Below, piece after piece: positions 18,129 to 25,877 of a DNA stretch of 64,000 nucleotides. Both the position numbers and the translations under genes were made by a program. The notes under the pieces are model-generated. The model did no database searches and was not told the origin of the DNA. It saw nothing but the letters and a program-made list of their open reading frames with translations. The DNA lies in assembly GCA_040902535.1 (NCBI GenBank), contig JBBDXD010000001.1, positions 62,001 through 126,000 of the forward strand. Direction: 5' to 3'. This stretch comes from Dehalococcoidia bacterium. Lineage in GTDB: Bacteria; Chloroflexota; Dehalococcoidia; DSTF01; JACRBR01. Within the stretch, counting starts at the first letter, position 1. The number at the start of each line of letters is the position of its first letter.

Positions 18129-18881
18129 CTATAGCAGTGCTTCAAGTTGCTTGAGTCGGCGGCGCGCGTACTCGGGCTCAGTCGACCATGAACAGGCAAC
18201 TTCCCACGCCACGAGAGCACGTCGTTGCGCTGGCAAGAGCAAGTCGAGTTCAGGCAGGTCCAAATCAAGCATGGATGCATCCACGCGCGACTCGTCCCAG
18301 TCGATGAACGTCGGCCTACCGTGCACCATAAGCACGTTCGATGATGGATCACCGTGAATCGCAGACATCGGCTCATTCATCGCCGCGCGCCACGTCTGTC
18401 GACAGGCCTCCACCACGCCCGCAGGCATTCGCGTGAAATCAACGTCGCCACCTCGAGGGTGCAACAGGAGATCGCGCGTAGAAGCGAAGCCGGGTCGTTG
18501 AGCCCAGTCGCGTGTTGACTGATGGAGTTGAGTCAGTGAATCGCGGACCAATTCCCAGTCACGCTTCGACTCAGGCGTCACACCGTCAACCCACTCGAAG
18601 ATGACAATAGATCCCGCATGACGTCGGCCATTCATCGTCCTCACGACTCCCGGGGTGCGAACGCCAGCAGCGGCCGCCGCCGCCATCAGGTCAAGCTCCC
18701 AATCCAGCGCCAGGGGCGAACGACGGCTTAACCGCGCAACCCCCGTCTTGCCCTGGATCTTCAGCATCCACGACAGGTTCCTCGCGCCTCCGGTCATCGG
18801 TTCGAGCAGCTCTGCTTGCGTCCCCCAACCCGTCAGATCGATGCGTTGACTGCCGTTCAAGTTGCAGCTCCTCGCGCCCAT
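18129..18881 (-). CDS. APH-like kinase (phosphotransferase family protein)
   Basis: About 250 residues. The phosphotransfer loop AIHGDPSSNVLM (His-Gly-Asp ... Asn) and the metal-binding FIDWDESRVDASMLDLDL are the two hallmarks of the aminoglycoside/choline/homoserine kinase (APH) fold. The N-terminal lobe has a putative ATP Lys near LKIQGKTGVARL. I took the ATG at 18881; a GTG at 18890 adds three residues. The substrate is unknown, and divergent members of this family are rarely true drug-resistance enzymes. It converges on the SDR gene. Confidence 0.8.
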   Translation of the reverse strand: MGARSCNLNGSQRIDLTGWGTQAELLEPMTGGARNLSWMLKIQGKTGVARLSRRSPLALDWELDLMAAAAAAGVRTPGVVRTMNGRRHAGSIVIFEWVDGVTPESKRDWELVRDSLTQLHQSTRDWAQRPGFASTRDLLLHPRGGDVDFTRMPAGVVEACRQTWRAAMNEPMSAIHGDPSSNVLMVHGRPTFIDWDESRVDASMLDLDLPELDLLLPAQRRALVAWEVACSWSTEPEYARRRLKQLEALL

Positions 18882-19107
18882 GGTCGTCACCGCGACCGCC
18901 TGTGCGATTATCGATGAAGGCGCGCCACGCCCTACTATGCCTGCGCCCTCACCAACATCGCATCGCAGAAGACGGCTCTGGCGAGCGGCTTTCGGCCGGT
19001 GTGCTCTGTCGCGACGGCCGTGCCTGCCGGGATGGGCCTCGCCTGAACCACGCCGTCTCGGTCCCGGGGGTTCCGCATCTTGATCGCGCTAGAGGCCAAG
19101 GCCGCCC

Positions 19108-19137
19108 TTGACCGGCGCTCTTCAGGCCGGTTATCTT
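19108..19137 (+). promoter_or_regulatory. Promoter of the toxin-antitoxin pair
   Basis: TTGACC at 19108-19113, an 18-base spacer and TATCTT at 19132-19137. The predicted start falls near 19144, inside the palindrome that follows, as expected for a repressor-controlled promoter. Confidence 0.65.
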
Positions 19138-19142
19138 GCAAT

Positions 19143-19159
19143 GCAATACGTCGTATTGC
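19143..19159. promoter_or_regulatory. Palindromic operator of the toxin-antitoxin pair
   Basis: A perfect palindrome GCAATACG-T-CGTATTGC with one central base. It lies across the predicted transcription start and ends 3 bases before the AGGAGG that serves the antitoxin. Ribbon-helix-helix antitoxins usually bind such sites and repress their own operon. Confidence 0.7.
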
Positions 19160-19173
19160 GTCAGGAGGTTTCG

Positions 19174-19596
19174 ATGCCACGCTCCACCACCAGCCTCAGA
19201 CTCGACGACGACCTGCGCGAGCGGCTTGGCATTCAGGCCGAATCCGAAGCGATCTCCCTAACTGCGCTCGTGGAGCGGCTCCTGAGAGAGGGACTAGCCG
19301 TAGCCGAGCATCCGGGCATCGTATTCAAACCGGGGCCGTCGGGCCGTCGCGCGGCGCTCTCCAGCGGCCCTGATGTCTGGGAGATTGCCGCAGCCATACG
19401 GCGGCTCTCAGGCTCGGAAGCCGGCCGCGTCGCCACCATCGCCAAGGAATTCGGCATCCATGAGCAGCAAGTCGCGATCACCCTGAACTACGCCGCCGCC
19501 AATCGTGAGGAGATTGATGCTCGTATTGCCGCCAACGATCGCGCGCTCGATGAAGCAGAGCGTGTGTCATTTGAGCGCAAGCGCCTTCTTGCGTGA
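19174..19596 (+). CDS. Antitoxin, ribbon-helix-helix plus DUF433-like domain
   Basis: 140 residues from the ATG at 19174, which follows AGGAGG by five bases; the frame is open to 19108, but that part is the promoter and operator. Residues 1-45 look like a CopG/RHH-type DNA-binding unit (TTSLRLDDDLRERLGIQAES). Residues 55-120 (GIVFKPGPSGRRAAL, DVWEIAAAIRRL, IAKEFGIHEQQVAITLNYAA) resemble the DUF433 family found next to PIN-like DUF5615 toxins. It should neutralise the toxin encoded immediately downstream (GTGA overlap) and repress the operon. Confidence 0.82.
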   Translation: MPRSTTSLRLDDDLRERLGIQAESEAISLTALVERLLREGLAVAEHPGIVFKPGPSGRRAALSSGPDVWEIAAAIRRLSGSEAGRVATIAKEFGIHEQQVAITLNYAAANREEIDARIAANDRALDEAERVSFERKRLLA

Positions 19597-19925
19597 GGTT
19601 TCTTGTTGACTCTATGTTCCCATCCGACATTGCCAGCGACCTCAATGCGCGTGGTCATGACGCGGTGACGCCAGATGACATCGGCGCGCATAATCTGCCC
19701 GACGATGTTCTCATCGAAATTGCGACGGCGGAGCAGCGCGTCATCGTGACGGAGAACGCGAGCGACTTCGCTCACGTGACGACCTGCCCCGTCCTGTTCG
19801 TCCGTAAGTCGTGGTGGCCGCCGAAGGCGCTCGCCGCCGGCCTGGCGGCGGCCCTGGATCGCTGGGCGGGGATGAACGCGGATCCAGGTTCTTGGCCCCA
19901 TTGGCTCGAAGAAGAGTTCCGCTGA
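19593..19925 (+). CDS. PIN-like toxin, DUF5615 family
   Basis: 110 residues starting with GTG, overlapping the antitoxin stop as GTGA. The start RFLVDSMFPSDIASDLNARGHD has the early Asp of the DUF5615/Mut7-C PIN-like fold, and VIVTENASDFAH has the usual second acidic pair region (T-x-N-x-x-D-F). PIN-like proteins are RNases, and the pair fits a type II toxin-antitoxin module. The overlap gives translational coupling. The strong promoter/operator upstream is shared. Confidence 0.82.
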   Translation: MRFLVDSMFPSDIASDLNARGHDAVTPDDIGAHNLPDDVLIEIATAEQRVIVTENASDFAHVTTCPVLFVRKSWWPPKALAAGLAAALDRWAGMNADPGSWPHWLEEEFR

Positions 19926-19979
19926 CGTCAGGGTTTCCCCGCATAGCGCCGGATCGCCCACCCGTGCGAAGATCGCACT

Positions 19980-20978
19980 ATGAAGGCCCCTGCCTCTGCT
20001 TCTACGCCCGCCCAGGCTGCGATCGACCGCCTCCTCGAGCGCTACTTCGCCGTCCTGCAGGCCGAACACAACCTCTCGCGCTTCACCGTGCGCAACTACG
20101 CCAGCGACCTGCGCCAGTTCTTCGATTGGCTCGCCGATCGCAGCACCGACCCATTGAAGCTCACCCGGCAGGCCTTCCGCAGCTACCTCGCGTCGATGAT
20201 CGACGCCGGCAACGCGCAGGGCAGCATCGCGCGACGGGTCAGCACGACACGATCGTTCTACAAGTGGCTGCGGCTCACCGGCGCGCTCACCGACGATCCG
20301 CTCGCGAACGTCAGCGGCCCGAAGCGGGCGCGCCGCCTGCCGAAAGCGCTCACGCTCGAAGACATCACGAACGTCATCGCCGCGGCGGATGGCGAACGTC
20401 CGGCTGACCTCCGCGACCGCGCGCTGCTCGAGGTGATGTACGCGTGCGGACTGCGCGTCAGCGAAATATCAGCGCTCAGCCTCGGCGACGTCGATCTCGA
20501 GCAGAACGCCCTGCTCGTCCATGGCAAGGGCAACAAGCAGCGCGTCGCCGTCATGGGCGAGCCCGCCCGCCGCGCGCTCGAACGCTACCTGCGAGACGGC
20601 CGCCCTAAAATCGTGCGCACCCCGAAGGCAGCGAAGCCCGGCGTAAAACCTGATACACACGCCGTCCTTCTGAATCGCAGCGGCGGCCGCATGTCGCAGC
20701 GGCGTATCCAGATCCTCGTCCGCAACTACGCGCTCAAGGCGGGCCTCGACGCGCGCGTGCATCCGCACCTGCTGCGTCATACCTTCGCCACGCACATGCT
20801 CGATGGCGGCGCCGAGCTGCGCGTCGTGCAGGAGCTCATGGGGCACGCCAGCCCCAACACGACGCAGATCTATCTGCACGTCACGGAGGAACGCCAGCGC
20901 AAAGTCCTCGAAGGCTCGCTCGACGGCATCGCCGAAGTCGAGATGGCGCGCCGCGCCGCCCGCAAGCAGCGCGACTGA
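19980..20978 (+). CDS. xerD: Tyrosine recombinase XerC/XerD-like
   Basis: 332 residues, slightly longer than the usual ~300. The N-terminal SAM-like core-binding domain has HNLSRFTVRNYASDLRQFFDWL. Catalytic residues are visible: Arg in CGLRVSEISAL, Lys in HGKGNKQR, the H-x-x-R box in HPHLLRHTFATHML, His in LMGHASPNTTQIYLHV and the Tyr nucleophile in the same stretch. A small insert (residues 215-235) before the second half is unusual. Probably chromosome dimer resolution. It is the only site-specific recombinase in the window, so it is also a candidate to act on the repeats at tRNA-Asp. No clear Shine-Dalgarno. Confidence 0.92.
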   Translation: MKAPASASTPAQAAIDRLLERYFAVLQAEHNLSRFTVRNYASDLRQFFDWLADRSTDPLKLTRQAFRSYLASMIDAGNAQGSIARRVSTTRSFYKWLRLTGALTDDPLANVSGPKRARRLPKALTLEDITNVIAAADGERPADLRDRALLEVMYACGLRVSEISALSLGDVDLEQNALLVHGKGNKQRVAVMGEPARRALERYLRDGRPKIVRTPKAAKPGVKPDTHAVLLNRSGGRMSQRRIQILVRNYALKAGLDARVHPHLLRHTFATHMLDGGAELRVVQELMGHASPNTTQIYLHVTEERQRKVLEGSLDGIAEVEMARRAARKQRD

Positions 20979-20990
20979 GAGCCACGCTCA

Positions 20991-21032
20991 CTCCAGCCTC
21001 CAGCCTCCAGCCTCCAGCCTCCGGCCTCCAGC
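20991..21032. repeat. 7-bp tandem repeat (CTCCAGC)6
   Basis: Six units of CTCCAGC in a row, the fifth being CTCCGGC, just after the recombinase stop codon. No coding frame uses it. A microsatellite-like tract that may vary in length. Confidence 0.9.
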
Positions 21033-21120
21033 GTCTGACCTCCGACCGTCGGGCCGTCGCAGTTCCACTTCGCGCTATGCTTTCATCAACATGTCAATCC
21101 AAAACAGAAGGAGCCAGAAA

Positions 21121-21411
21121 ATGCCCCTCTACCTCACCGAGCACAAGCACTCCGCAGAGACATGTCCCACGAAAAACCGCGACATGATGCTCATGCTCGG
21201 GCAACACGTCACGCAGGAGACCGCGGACAAGTTCGGCATCAAGATCCATTCCGACGTCGTGATCCCCGGCGAGCACCACATGATGATGGTGCTCGAAGCC
21301 GACTCGCAAAAGCCGATCGACGAGTACATGCAACCGTTCTCAATGGTCGGCTCCGTCGACGTCAAGGAAGTCCACACCTGTGAGCAGGTCGTAGCCACCG
21401 CGACGTGCTGA
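21121..21411 (+). CDS. Small conserved-looking protein, ferredoxin-fold-like (DUF3303-like)
   Basis: 96 residues with AAGGAG before the ATG. The sequence MPLYLTEHKHSAETCPTKN, VVIPGEHHMMMVLEAD and YMQPFSMVGSVDVKEVHTCE looks like a short alpha+beta barrel unit of the kind annotated as DUF3303 or unknown. His/Met-rich, with Cys near the start (15) and end, so metal or sulfur chemistry is possible. The family match is from memory and moderate. The stop codon lies inside a long palindrome. Confidence 0.7.
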   Translation: MPLYLTEHKHSAETCPTKNRDMMLMLGQHVTQETADKFGIKIHSDVVIPGEHHMMMVLEADSQKPIDEYMQPFSMVGSVDVKEVHTCEQVVATATC

Positions 21412-21436
21412 GGGCGCACCGGCCGGTGCGCCCTCA
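21409..21436. terminator. 28-bp perfect palindrome between convergent genes
   Basis: TGAGGGCGCACCGG followed directly by its reverse complement: 14-bp arms with no loop base spared. It includes the stop codon of the small gene before it and ends 27 bases before the stop of the secreted protein on the other strand. No T-run follows on either side, so it may be a Rho-independent-like pause hairpin or mRNA 3' protector. Confidence 0.6.
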
Positions 21437-21462
21437 GCAGTGATCTCTCAAGTGAAATCAGA

Positions 21463-22206
21463 TTACGGTGTAGCCGTGGCGGTAGGCGTCGCCGTGTTCG
21501 TCGGCGCAGGCGTCCCTGCATCACCGACGGCGATGTCTTCCTCCGAGCCCGGTTCCACGGGCACGTCGTCCTCCAGGCCATCGGCCCACACGTCGACCTC
21601 GTTCACCTGGTCATCGTCGTCCGGCACGGCGATGTCGATCGAGAACTGCGCCGATTCGTTCTCCGCCAGGTCGTCGATCGTCGTGTCCTTGCCCGTCGTC
21701 ACGACACGCCCATCCTCGTTCCAGACCACCGCGCAAACGACAGGCTCTTCCAGTTCGTCGTCGTCCTCGTTCGTGACCGTGCCTTCCACCGTCAACGTCG
21801 TGCCGTCCCGTTCGGCCGTCACGTCGCTCAGCACGATGTCACCGTTTTCGACGGTACCGACGGTGAAGTTTGGATCCTCCGCCAGGTTCGCGAGCCGCGC
21901 GAGCCCGATCGTCGTCGATTCGTCCGGCAGGCTGCTTGTTGCCGAGAAGAAGTCGGAACCGCCATCAGGCAACGAGCGCAGGCACCCGTCGACCGTGAAG
22001 CTCTGGACCACCGCACCGTTGCTGTTCAGGAATGCGATCCGGTAGCGGTGCTGCAAGATGTTGACGCCGGAGTCATTCTGCAGCTCACCCGCGAATACGT
22101 CGTTATCGTCGATCGTCGTGAGCGACTCGTTCGTGACGATGCAGGTCTGGGCCATAGCCGCCAACCCGATCGCCGCAAAGATTCCTAATGCGAGAATACG
22201 CTTCAA
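21463..22206 (-). CDS. Secreted protein with FxLYD-like domains and Thr-rich tail (copy A)
   Basis: 247 residues from the TTG at 22206, chosen because GGGAGG stands six bases before it and because it places a signal peptide (KRILALGIFAAIGLAAMAQT) at the N-terminus. The body has two beta-rich repeats: DDNDVFAGELQNDSGVNILQ with YRIAFLNSNGAVVQSF, and TLTVEGTVTNEDDDELEEP with CAVVWNEDGRVVTTGK. That is the pattern of FxLYD/DUF3426-like modules. The C-terminus ends in an acidic stretch and TNTATPTATATP, as if cut just after a stalk begins. It is a tandem paralog of 22398-23183. Function unknown; exported and probably surface-attached. Confidence 0.8.
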   Translation of the reverse strand: MKRILALGIFAAIGLAAMAQTCIVTNESLTTIDDNDVFAGELQNDSGVNILQHRYRIAFLNSNGAVVQSFTVDGCLRSLPDGGSDFFSATSSLPDESTTIGLARLANLAEDPNFTVGTVENGDIVLSDVTAERDGTTLTVEGTVTNEDDDELEEPVVCAVVWNEDGRVVTTGKDTTIDDLAENESAQFSIDIAVPDDDDQVNEVDVWADGLEDDVPVEPGSEEDIAVGDAGTPAPTNTATPTATATP

Positions 22207-22367
22207 ATCAAGCCTCCCTGGTAGATTCGCATTCAGGTTATCCGCTCGATCCGTAGATTCCGCGTTGCAGCCAATGTCAGGGTTACGCCGCCGTGCCAGA
22301 TGTCGAAGTTTGACGCGGGCGCGCCGGGTCCGGAGCCCACAATCGAAGACCGAAGTGAAACACGGAG

Positions 22368-22387
22368 CGGCGCCTCGTAAGGCGCCG
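22368..22387 (-). terminator. Hairpin terminator after copy B
   Basis: CGGCGCCT / AGGCGCCG, an 8-bp stem with a 4-base loop, 11 bases past the stop of the gene at 22398-23183. On the minus strand CTCCGTGTTTC follows. Only a weak T-run. Confidence 0.5.
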
Positions 22388-22397
22388 TCGCGCACCG

Positions 22398-23183
22398 CTA
22401 CGGCGTCGCAGTAGCTGTCGGCGTTGCCGTGTTCACCGGCGTACTCGTCGCTGGCGTCCCCGTGACCGTGGCAGTCGCCGTTGCGGTGGGCGCCACCACC
22501 GTAACGACCACATCACCGAGGCTCGACGGTTCCACGGGATCATCGTCCTCGAGTCCGTCCGCCCACACGTCTACCTGGTGTACGAGCTTCGAACTGTCCG
22601 GCACCGTGATTGCGATGGTGAACGTCGAAGCCTCGCCCTTGGCGAGATCGTCGATGTTACCGACCTTCTTTGTCGTGATGACGCGATTCTCGTCGTTCCA
22701 CACGGTCGCACAGACGACCGGATCCTCCAACGTGTCGTCGTCGTTGTTCGTGATGGTGCCTTCGATCGTGAGCGTCGTGCCGACGCGCACCGCCGTCACC
22801 TCGTTGATAACGATCGCGCCGTCCTCGACTTCGCCGATCGAGAAGCTCGGATCCTCCGCTGCATTCGCCATCCGCGCGAGTCCGATCGCTGTCATCGACG
22901 CCGGGAGGCGGCTCGCCGCGGAGAAGAAGTCCGAGCCGCCGTCCTGCAGCGAGCGAAGACACCCCTCGACGGACACTGTCTCAACGACGGCGCCGTTGCT
23001 GTTGAGGAACGCCACGCGAAACCGATGGTTCAGGATGTCGACGCCCGAATCGTTCTCCATCTCGCCGGCGAACGTATCGTGCTCGCCGATCGTAGTCAGT
23101 GACTCGTGCGTCACGACGCACGTCGCGGCCGTCGCCGCCAGCGCAATCGCCGCCAATAGCGCAACCCCTACAATTCTTCTCAC
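22398..23183 (-). CDS. Secreted protein with FxLYD-like domains and Thr-rich tail (copy B)
   Basis: 261 residues from the GTG at 23183 (GGGGAGG, five-base spacing), giving the signal peptide RRIVGVALLAAIALAATAAT. The same two-module body as copy A, about half identical, e.g. HDTFAGEMENDSGVDILNHR, FLNSNGAVVETVSVEGCLRS and TLTIEGTITNNDDDTLEDP. The tail of about 35 residues is TATATATVTGTPATST-like and ends with the same TNTATPTATATP-like motif as copy A. A third, more distant relative is at 35692-36411. Tandem duplication with non-ATG starts in both copies. Confidence 0.8.
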   Translation of the reverse strand: MRRIVGVALLAAIALAATAATCVVTHESLTTIGEHDTFAGEMENDSGVDILNHRFRVAFLNSNGAVVETVSVEGCLRSLQDGGSDFFSAASRLPASMTAIGLARMANAAEDPSFSIGEVEDGAIVINEVTAVRVGTTLTIEGTITNNDDDTLEDPVVCATVWNDENRVITTKKVGNIDDLAKGEASTFTIAITVPDSSKLVHQVDVWADGLEDDDPVEPSSLGDVVVTVVAPTATATATVTGTPATSTPVNTATPTATATP

Positions 23184-23489
23184 GGTGTCCTCCCCGTTCG
23201 CGCGAGCCGAAACTACCCCGCCGACCGTCACCCGGCTCCATCCTCAATAGCGAGTCTCTCATTGCCGGAGCCAAAGTACCAGCGCCCGGCGTCACATAGC
23301 TTGTCATATGTCGGGCTTTCACTCCGATGACCCGCGGTTGGGAATAGGTTCAGGCGGGTCCCGACGGCCACAGCCGCTCGTAACTGGCGCTTCCTGGTTT
23401 GAACGGCTCTCCCGAGCCGATGTGTGATACCCTACGCCTTCGAAGACCGGCGCGTCTTACGACGGGGGTGAGGACCTATCAACCGCCAG
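23184..23489. other. Intergenic region, no gene seen
   Basis: 306 bases between divergent genes. No open frame with protein character. A short hairpin (CGGCTC/GAGCCG) lies at 23404-23419, and TTGAAC at 23399 precedes a poor -10 candidate. Promoters for both flanking operons must lie here, but I cannot place them with confidence. Confidence 0.5.
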
Positions 23490-24248
23490 GTGCGCAGAGC
23501 CTACGAACTGCTCTACCTCCTCACGTTTCGCGAACTCAAGCTCCGGTATCAGGACACCATCTTCGGTTTCCTCTGGTCCCTCGTGCGCCCGCTGCTGCAG
23601 GGCGCCGTGCTCTTCGTCGTGCTGAGCAAGTTCATCCGCATCGACGTCGAAGATTACGCTCTGGTGTTGCTCGCCGGCCTTTTTCCGTGGACGTGGTTCC
23701 AGACGTCGCTCGTCATCGCTGTGGGCTCCTTCGCCTCCAATGGCGCCCTGATCAAGAAGGTCTACTTCCCTCGCTTCGTGCTGCCCCTGGCAACCGTCAT
23801 GAACAATGGTGTGCAGTACGCGCTTTCGATCCCGGTGTTGTTGATCCTGCTGCTGTTTCAGGGCTATACGCCGAATTGGACGTGGATCGTGGGCATCCCG
23901 TATCTGCTGGCGGTGCAGGCGCTGCTGATCATGGGTATCGTCCTGTTCATAGCCTCGCTCGACGTCTATTTCCGCGATCTGGAGCACCTCACAGACGTCG
24001 TGGTCGGGCTGATCTGGTTCTACCTGACGCCGGTCATCTACCCGCTCTCTATCGTGCCCGACAAGTATCATGGCTGGATGCTGCTCAATCCCATGGCATC
24101 GCTCATCGAAGGCTGGCGCGATCTGTTCCTCCAGAACCAGCTCCCCGGTGCGGATCTCTGGCCGGCGCTCGTCTTCGCCACCGGCATGGCCGCGCTCGGC
24201 ACCTTCTCCTTCAAGCAAATGGAGGGAGGATTCGCCGATGCGCTCTGA
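23490..24248 (+). CDS. ABC-2 type polysaccharide exporter permease
   Basis: 252 residues with six hydrophobic segments. The N-terminal RRAYELLYLLTFRELKLRYQ and YQDTIFGFLWSLVRPLLQ are typical of Wzm/KpsM/TagG-like permeases that export O-antigen, capsule or teichoic-acid chains. The end of the protein has LTPVIYPLSIVPDKYHGWML and NPMASLIEGWRD, also family hallmarks. The start is the GTG at 23490; no better start exists because a TGA lies seven codons upstream. It overlaps the ATPase gene by 11 bases. Confidence 0.9.
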   Translation: MRRAYELLYLLTFRELKLRYQDTIFGFLWSLVRPLLQGAVLFVVLSKFIRIDVEDYALVLLAGLFPWTWFQTSLVIAVGSFASNGALIKKVYFPRFVLPLATVMNNGVQYALSIPVLLILLLFQGYTPNWTWIVGIPYLLAVQALLIMGIVLFIASLDVYFRDLEHLTDVVVGLIWFYLTPVIYPLSIVPDKYHGWMLLNPMASLIEGWRDLFLQNQLPGADLWPALVFATGMAALGTFSFKQMEGGFADAL

Positions 24249-25062
24249 CATCGGCGGCAACGTCGCGATCGCGCTCGAAAACGTCTCCAAGCACTACTCC
24301 CTCTCACTCCAAAAAGAAGCGACCGATTTCAAGACCATGCTGCTGCACCTGCCGCGCTTCCTTTCGAGCGCGAGGCGCCCATTCGTCGCGCTCGACGATG
24401 TAACCCTGCGCGTCCACCGCGGCGAGAGCCTGGGCATCATCGGCCCAAACGGCTCCGGGAAGAGCACCACGTTACGCGTCATGGCGCGCATTACGCCTCC
24501 GACATCCGGTAACGTCGTCGTCAACGGGCGTATTTCAGCACTTCTCGAGCTGGGTTCCGGGTTCCATCCGCAGATCAGCGGCCGCGAGAACGCCATCCTC
24601 AACGCCGTCCTGCTCGGACTCACACTGCAGGAAGCACGCGATATCCTCCCGGAGATCATCGAGTTCTCCGAGCTTGGCGACTTCATCGACCAACCAATGC
24701 GCACGTACTCGTCGGGAATGTTCTTTCGCCTCGGCTTCGCCGTCGCTGTACACGTCGACCCGGAGATCCTGCTGATCGATGAAGTGCTGGCCGTAGGCGA
24801 CGCCGAGTTCCAGAAGAAGTGCATGGACCACATCCACCGGCTGCGCGCGAACGGCGTGACGCTCGTGCTCGTGACGCACGACATGCTCAGCCTGCCGATG
24901 TTCTGCGACCGCGGCATCCTGCTCGAGCACGGCCGCATCACCGACGAAGGCACACCTCAGCAGGTCGTACACAATTACCTCGAGCGCGTCGAGAAGCTGC
25001 TCGCGCTCCGCACCGAGGAGCAGCAGCGTCTGAAGATGCAGCAGACGGCGGTGGCGCAATGA
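24238..25062 (+). CDS. ABC transporter ATP-binding protein, polysaccharide export (Wzt-like, short form)
   Basis: 274 residues. Walker A is IIGPNGSGKSTTLRVMA, the signature MRTYSSGMFFRLGFAVAVHV, Walker B EILLIDEVLAVGDAEF, and the switch His lies in LVLVTHDMLS. Residues 15-55 carry the extra N-terminal part with LHLPRFLSS usual for polysaccharide exporters. It lacks the C-terminal carbohydrate-binding domain of long Wzt, so chain export is probably not coupled to recognition of a terminal cap. It works with the permease at 23490-24248, and its TGA overlaps the next ATG. Confidence 0.92.
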   Translation: MRSDIGGNVAIALENVSKHYSLSLQKEATDFKTMLLHLPRFLSSARRPFVALDDVTLRVHRGESLGIIGPNGSGKSTTLRVMARITPPTSGNVVVNGRISALLELGSGFHPQISGRENAILNAVLLGLTLQEARDILPEIIEFSELGDFIDQPMRTYSSGMFFRLGFAVAVHVDPEILLIDEVLAVGDAEFQKKCMDHIHRLRANGVTLVLVTHDMLSLPMFCDRGILLEHGRITDEGTPQQVVHNYLERVEKLLALRTEEQQRLKMQQTAVAQ

Positions 25063-25877
25063 TGGTGCGCGTCGACTTCACGGGCCGTGCCCGCCAGGCC
25101 GCGCGAGCGATCCGCGTCGGCGCCCGGCGCGAGCCCGGTATCGCGCTCGTCGCGGAGGCCGGGCCCCATCTTCCGTTCAAAGACGGCACGGTCGATGAAC
25201 TGTTCGTCGGCCGCGCGGTCGCGTGGCGCACCGATATCGCGGCGACGCTCGACGAGCTATGGCGCGTGAGCAAGCCAGGCGCGCTTATCCACCTGACGCT
25301 TCCGCACGCTTCGTCCGTGATCGCCGCCTCCCGCGACGCTCATCCGCGTCCGCTCCTCACGCTCAACACCTTCAACTACTATGACCCGCGCCTCAAGCCT
25401 GCCGATGCGCCTCGCACCGCATTCGCCATCGAGCGCGCGCGCCTTCGCGTCGCCGGCCGCCGCGGCGACGACACAGGCCTCGCGCTGGCCCGCGGACCCT
25501 TTGCGCAGTTCATCGAGAAGCTTGCGAACGGAAGTCGCGGCTCGCAGTATCGCTTCGAGCGCTGGTTCGCGAACCTCATCGGTGGCTTCGAAGAGTTCGA
25601 TGTGGCGCTGGCCGTGATCAAGGACGTTGAGAAGCATCCGGAACGATCAGCGCGGCTGAGCACAGCGCGTGCCTCCGCGCCATCACGCCCGCCCCTCTCG
25701 GACGAACACGCCGCCACCGTCGACCCCAACGGGTTGCGCGTCACGAGCGATGTCGCGCACGAGGCCGCAGCGGTCGAACCGGACGCCGTCGATCCGCTGC
25801 CCAACGCCGCGCCCGCCGAGACCGGCCCACCGTACGTCTCGCACCCGTCCGGAGATCGCGGAGAACACGTGCCTTGA
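25059..25877 (+). CDS. Methyltransferase-like protein lacking the SAM-binding motif
   Basis: 272 residues from an ATG that overlaps the ATPase stop (ATGA). Residues 30-85 (LPFKDGTVDELFVGRAV, LDELWRVSKPGALIHLTLPH) follow the second half of a class I methyltransferase, from the strand before motif II to motif III. But the N-terminal GxGxG motif I is absent: the protein starts directly with a short basic leader. The 60-residue tail is Pro/Ala-rich and looks disordered. It may be an inactive pseudo-enzyme or subunit for the true methyltransferase encoded next. Function in polysaccharide modification is inferred from position only. Confidence 0.7.
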   Translation: MMVRVDFTGRARQAARAIRVGARREPGIALVAEAGPHLPFKDGTVDELFVGRAVAWRTDIAATLDELWRVSKPGALIHLTLPHASSVIAASRDAHPRPLLTLNTFNYYDPRLKPADAPRTAFAIERARLRVAGRRGDDTGLALARGPFAQFIEKLANGSRGSQYRFERWFANLIGGFEEFDVALAVIKDVEKHPERSARLSTARASAPSRPPLSDEHAATVDPNGLRVTSDVAHEAAAVEPDAVDPLPNAAPAETGPPYVSHPSGDRGEHVP

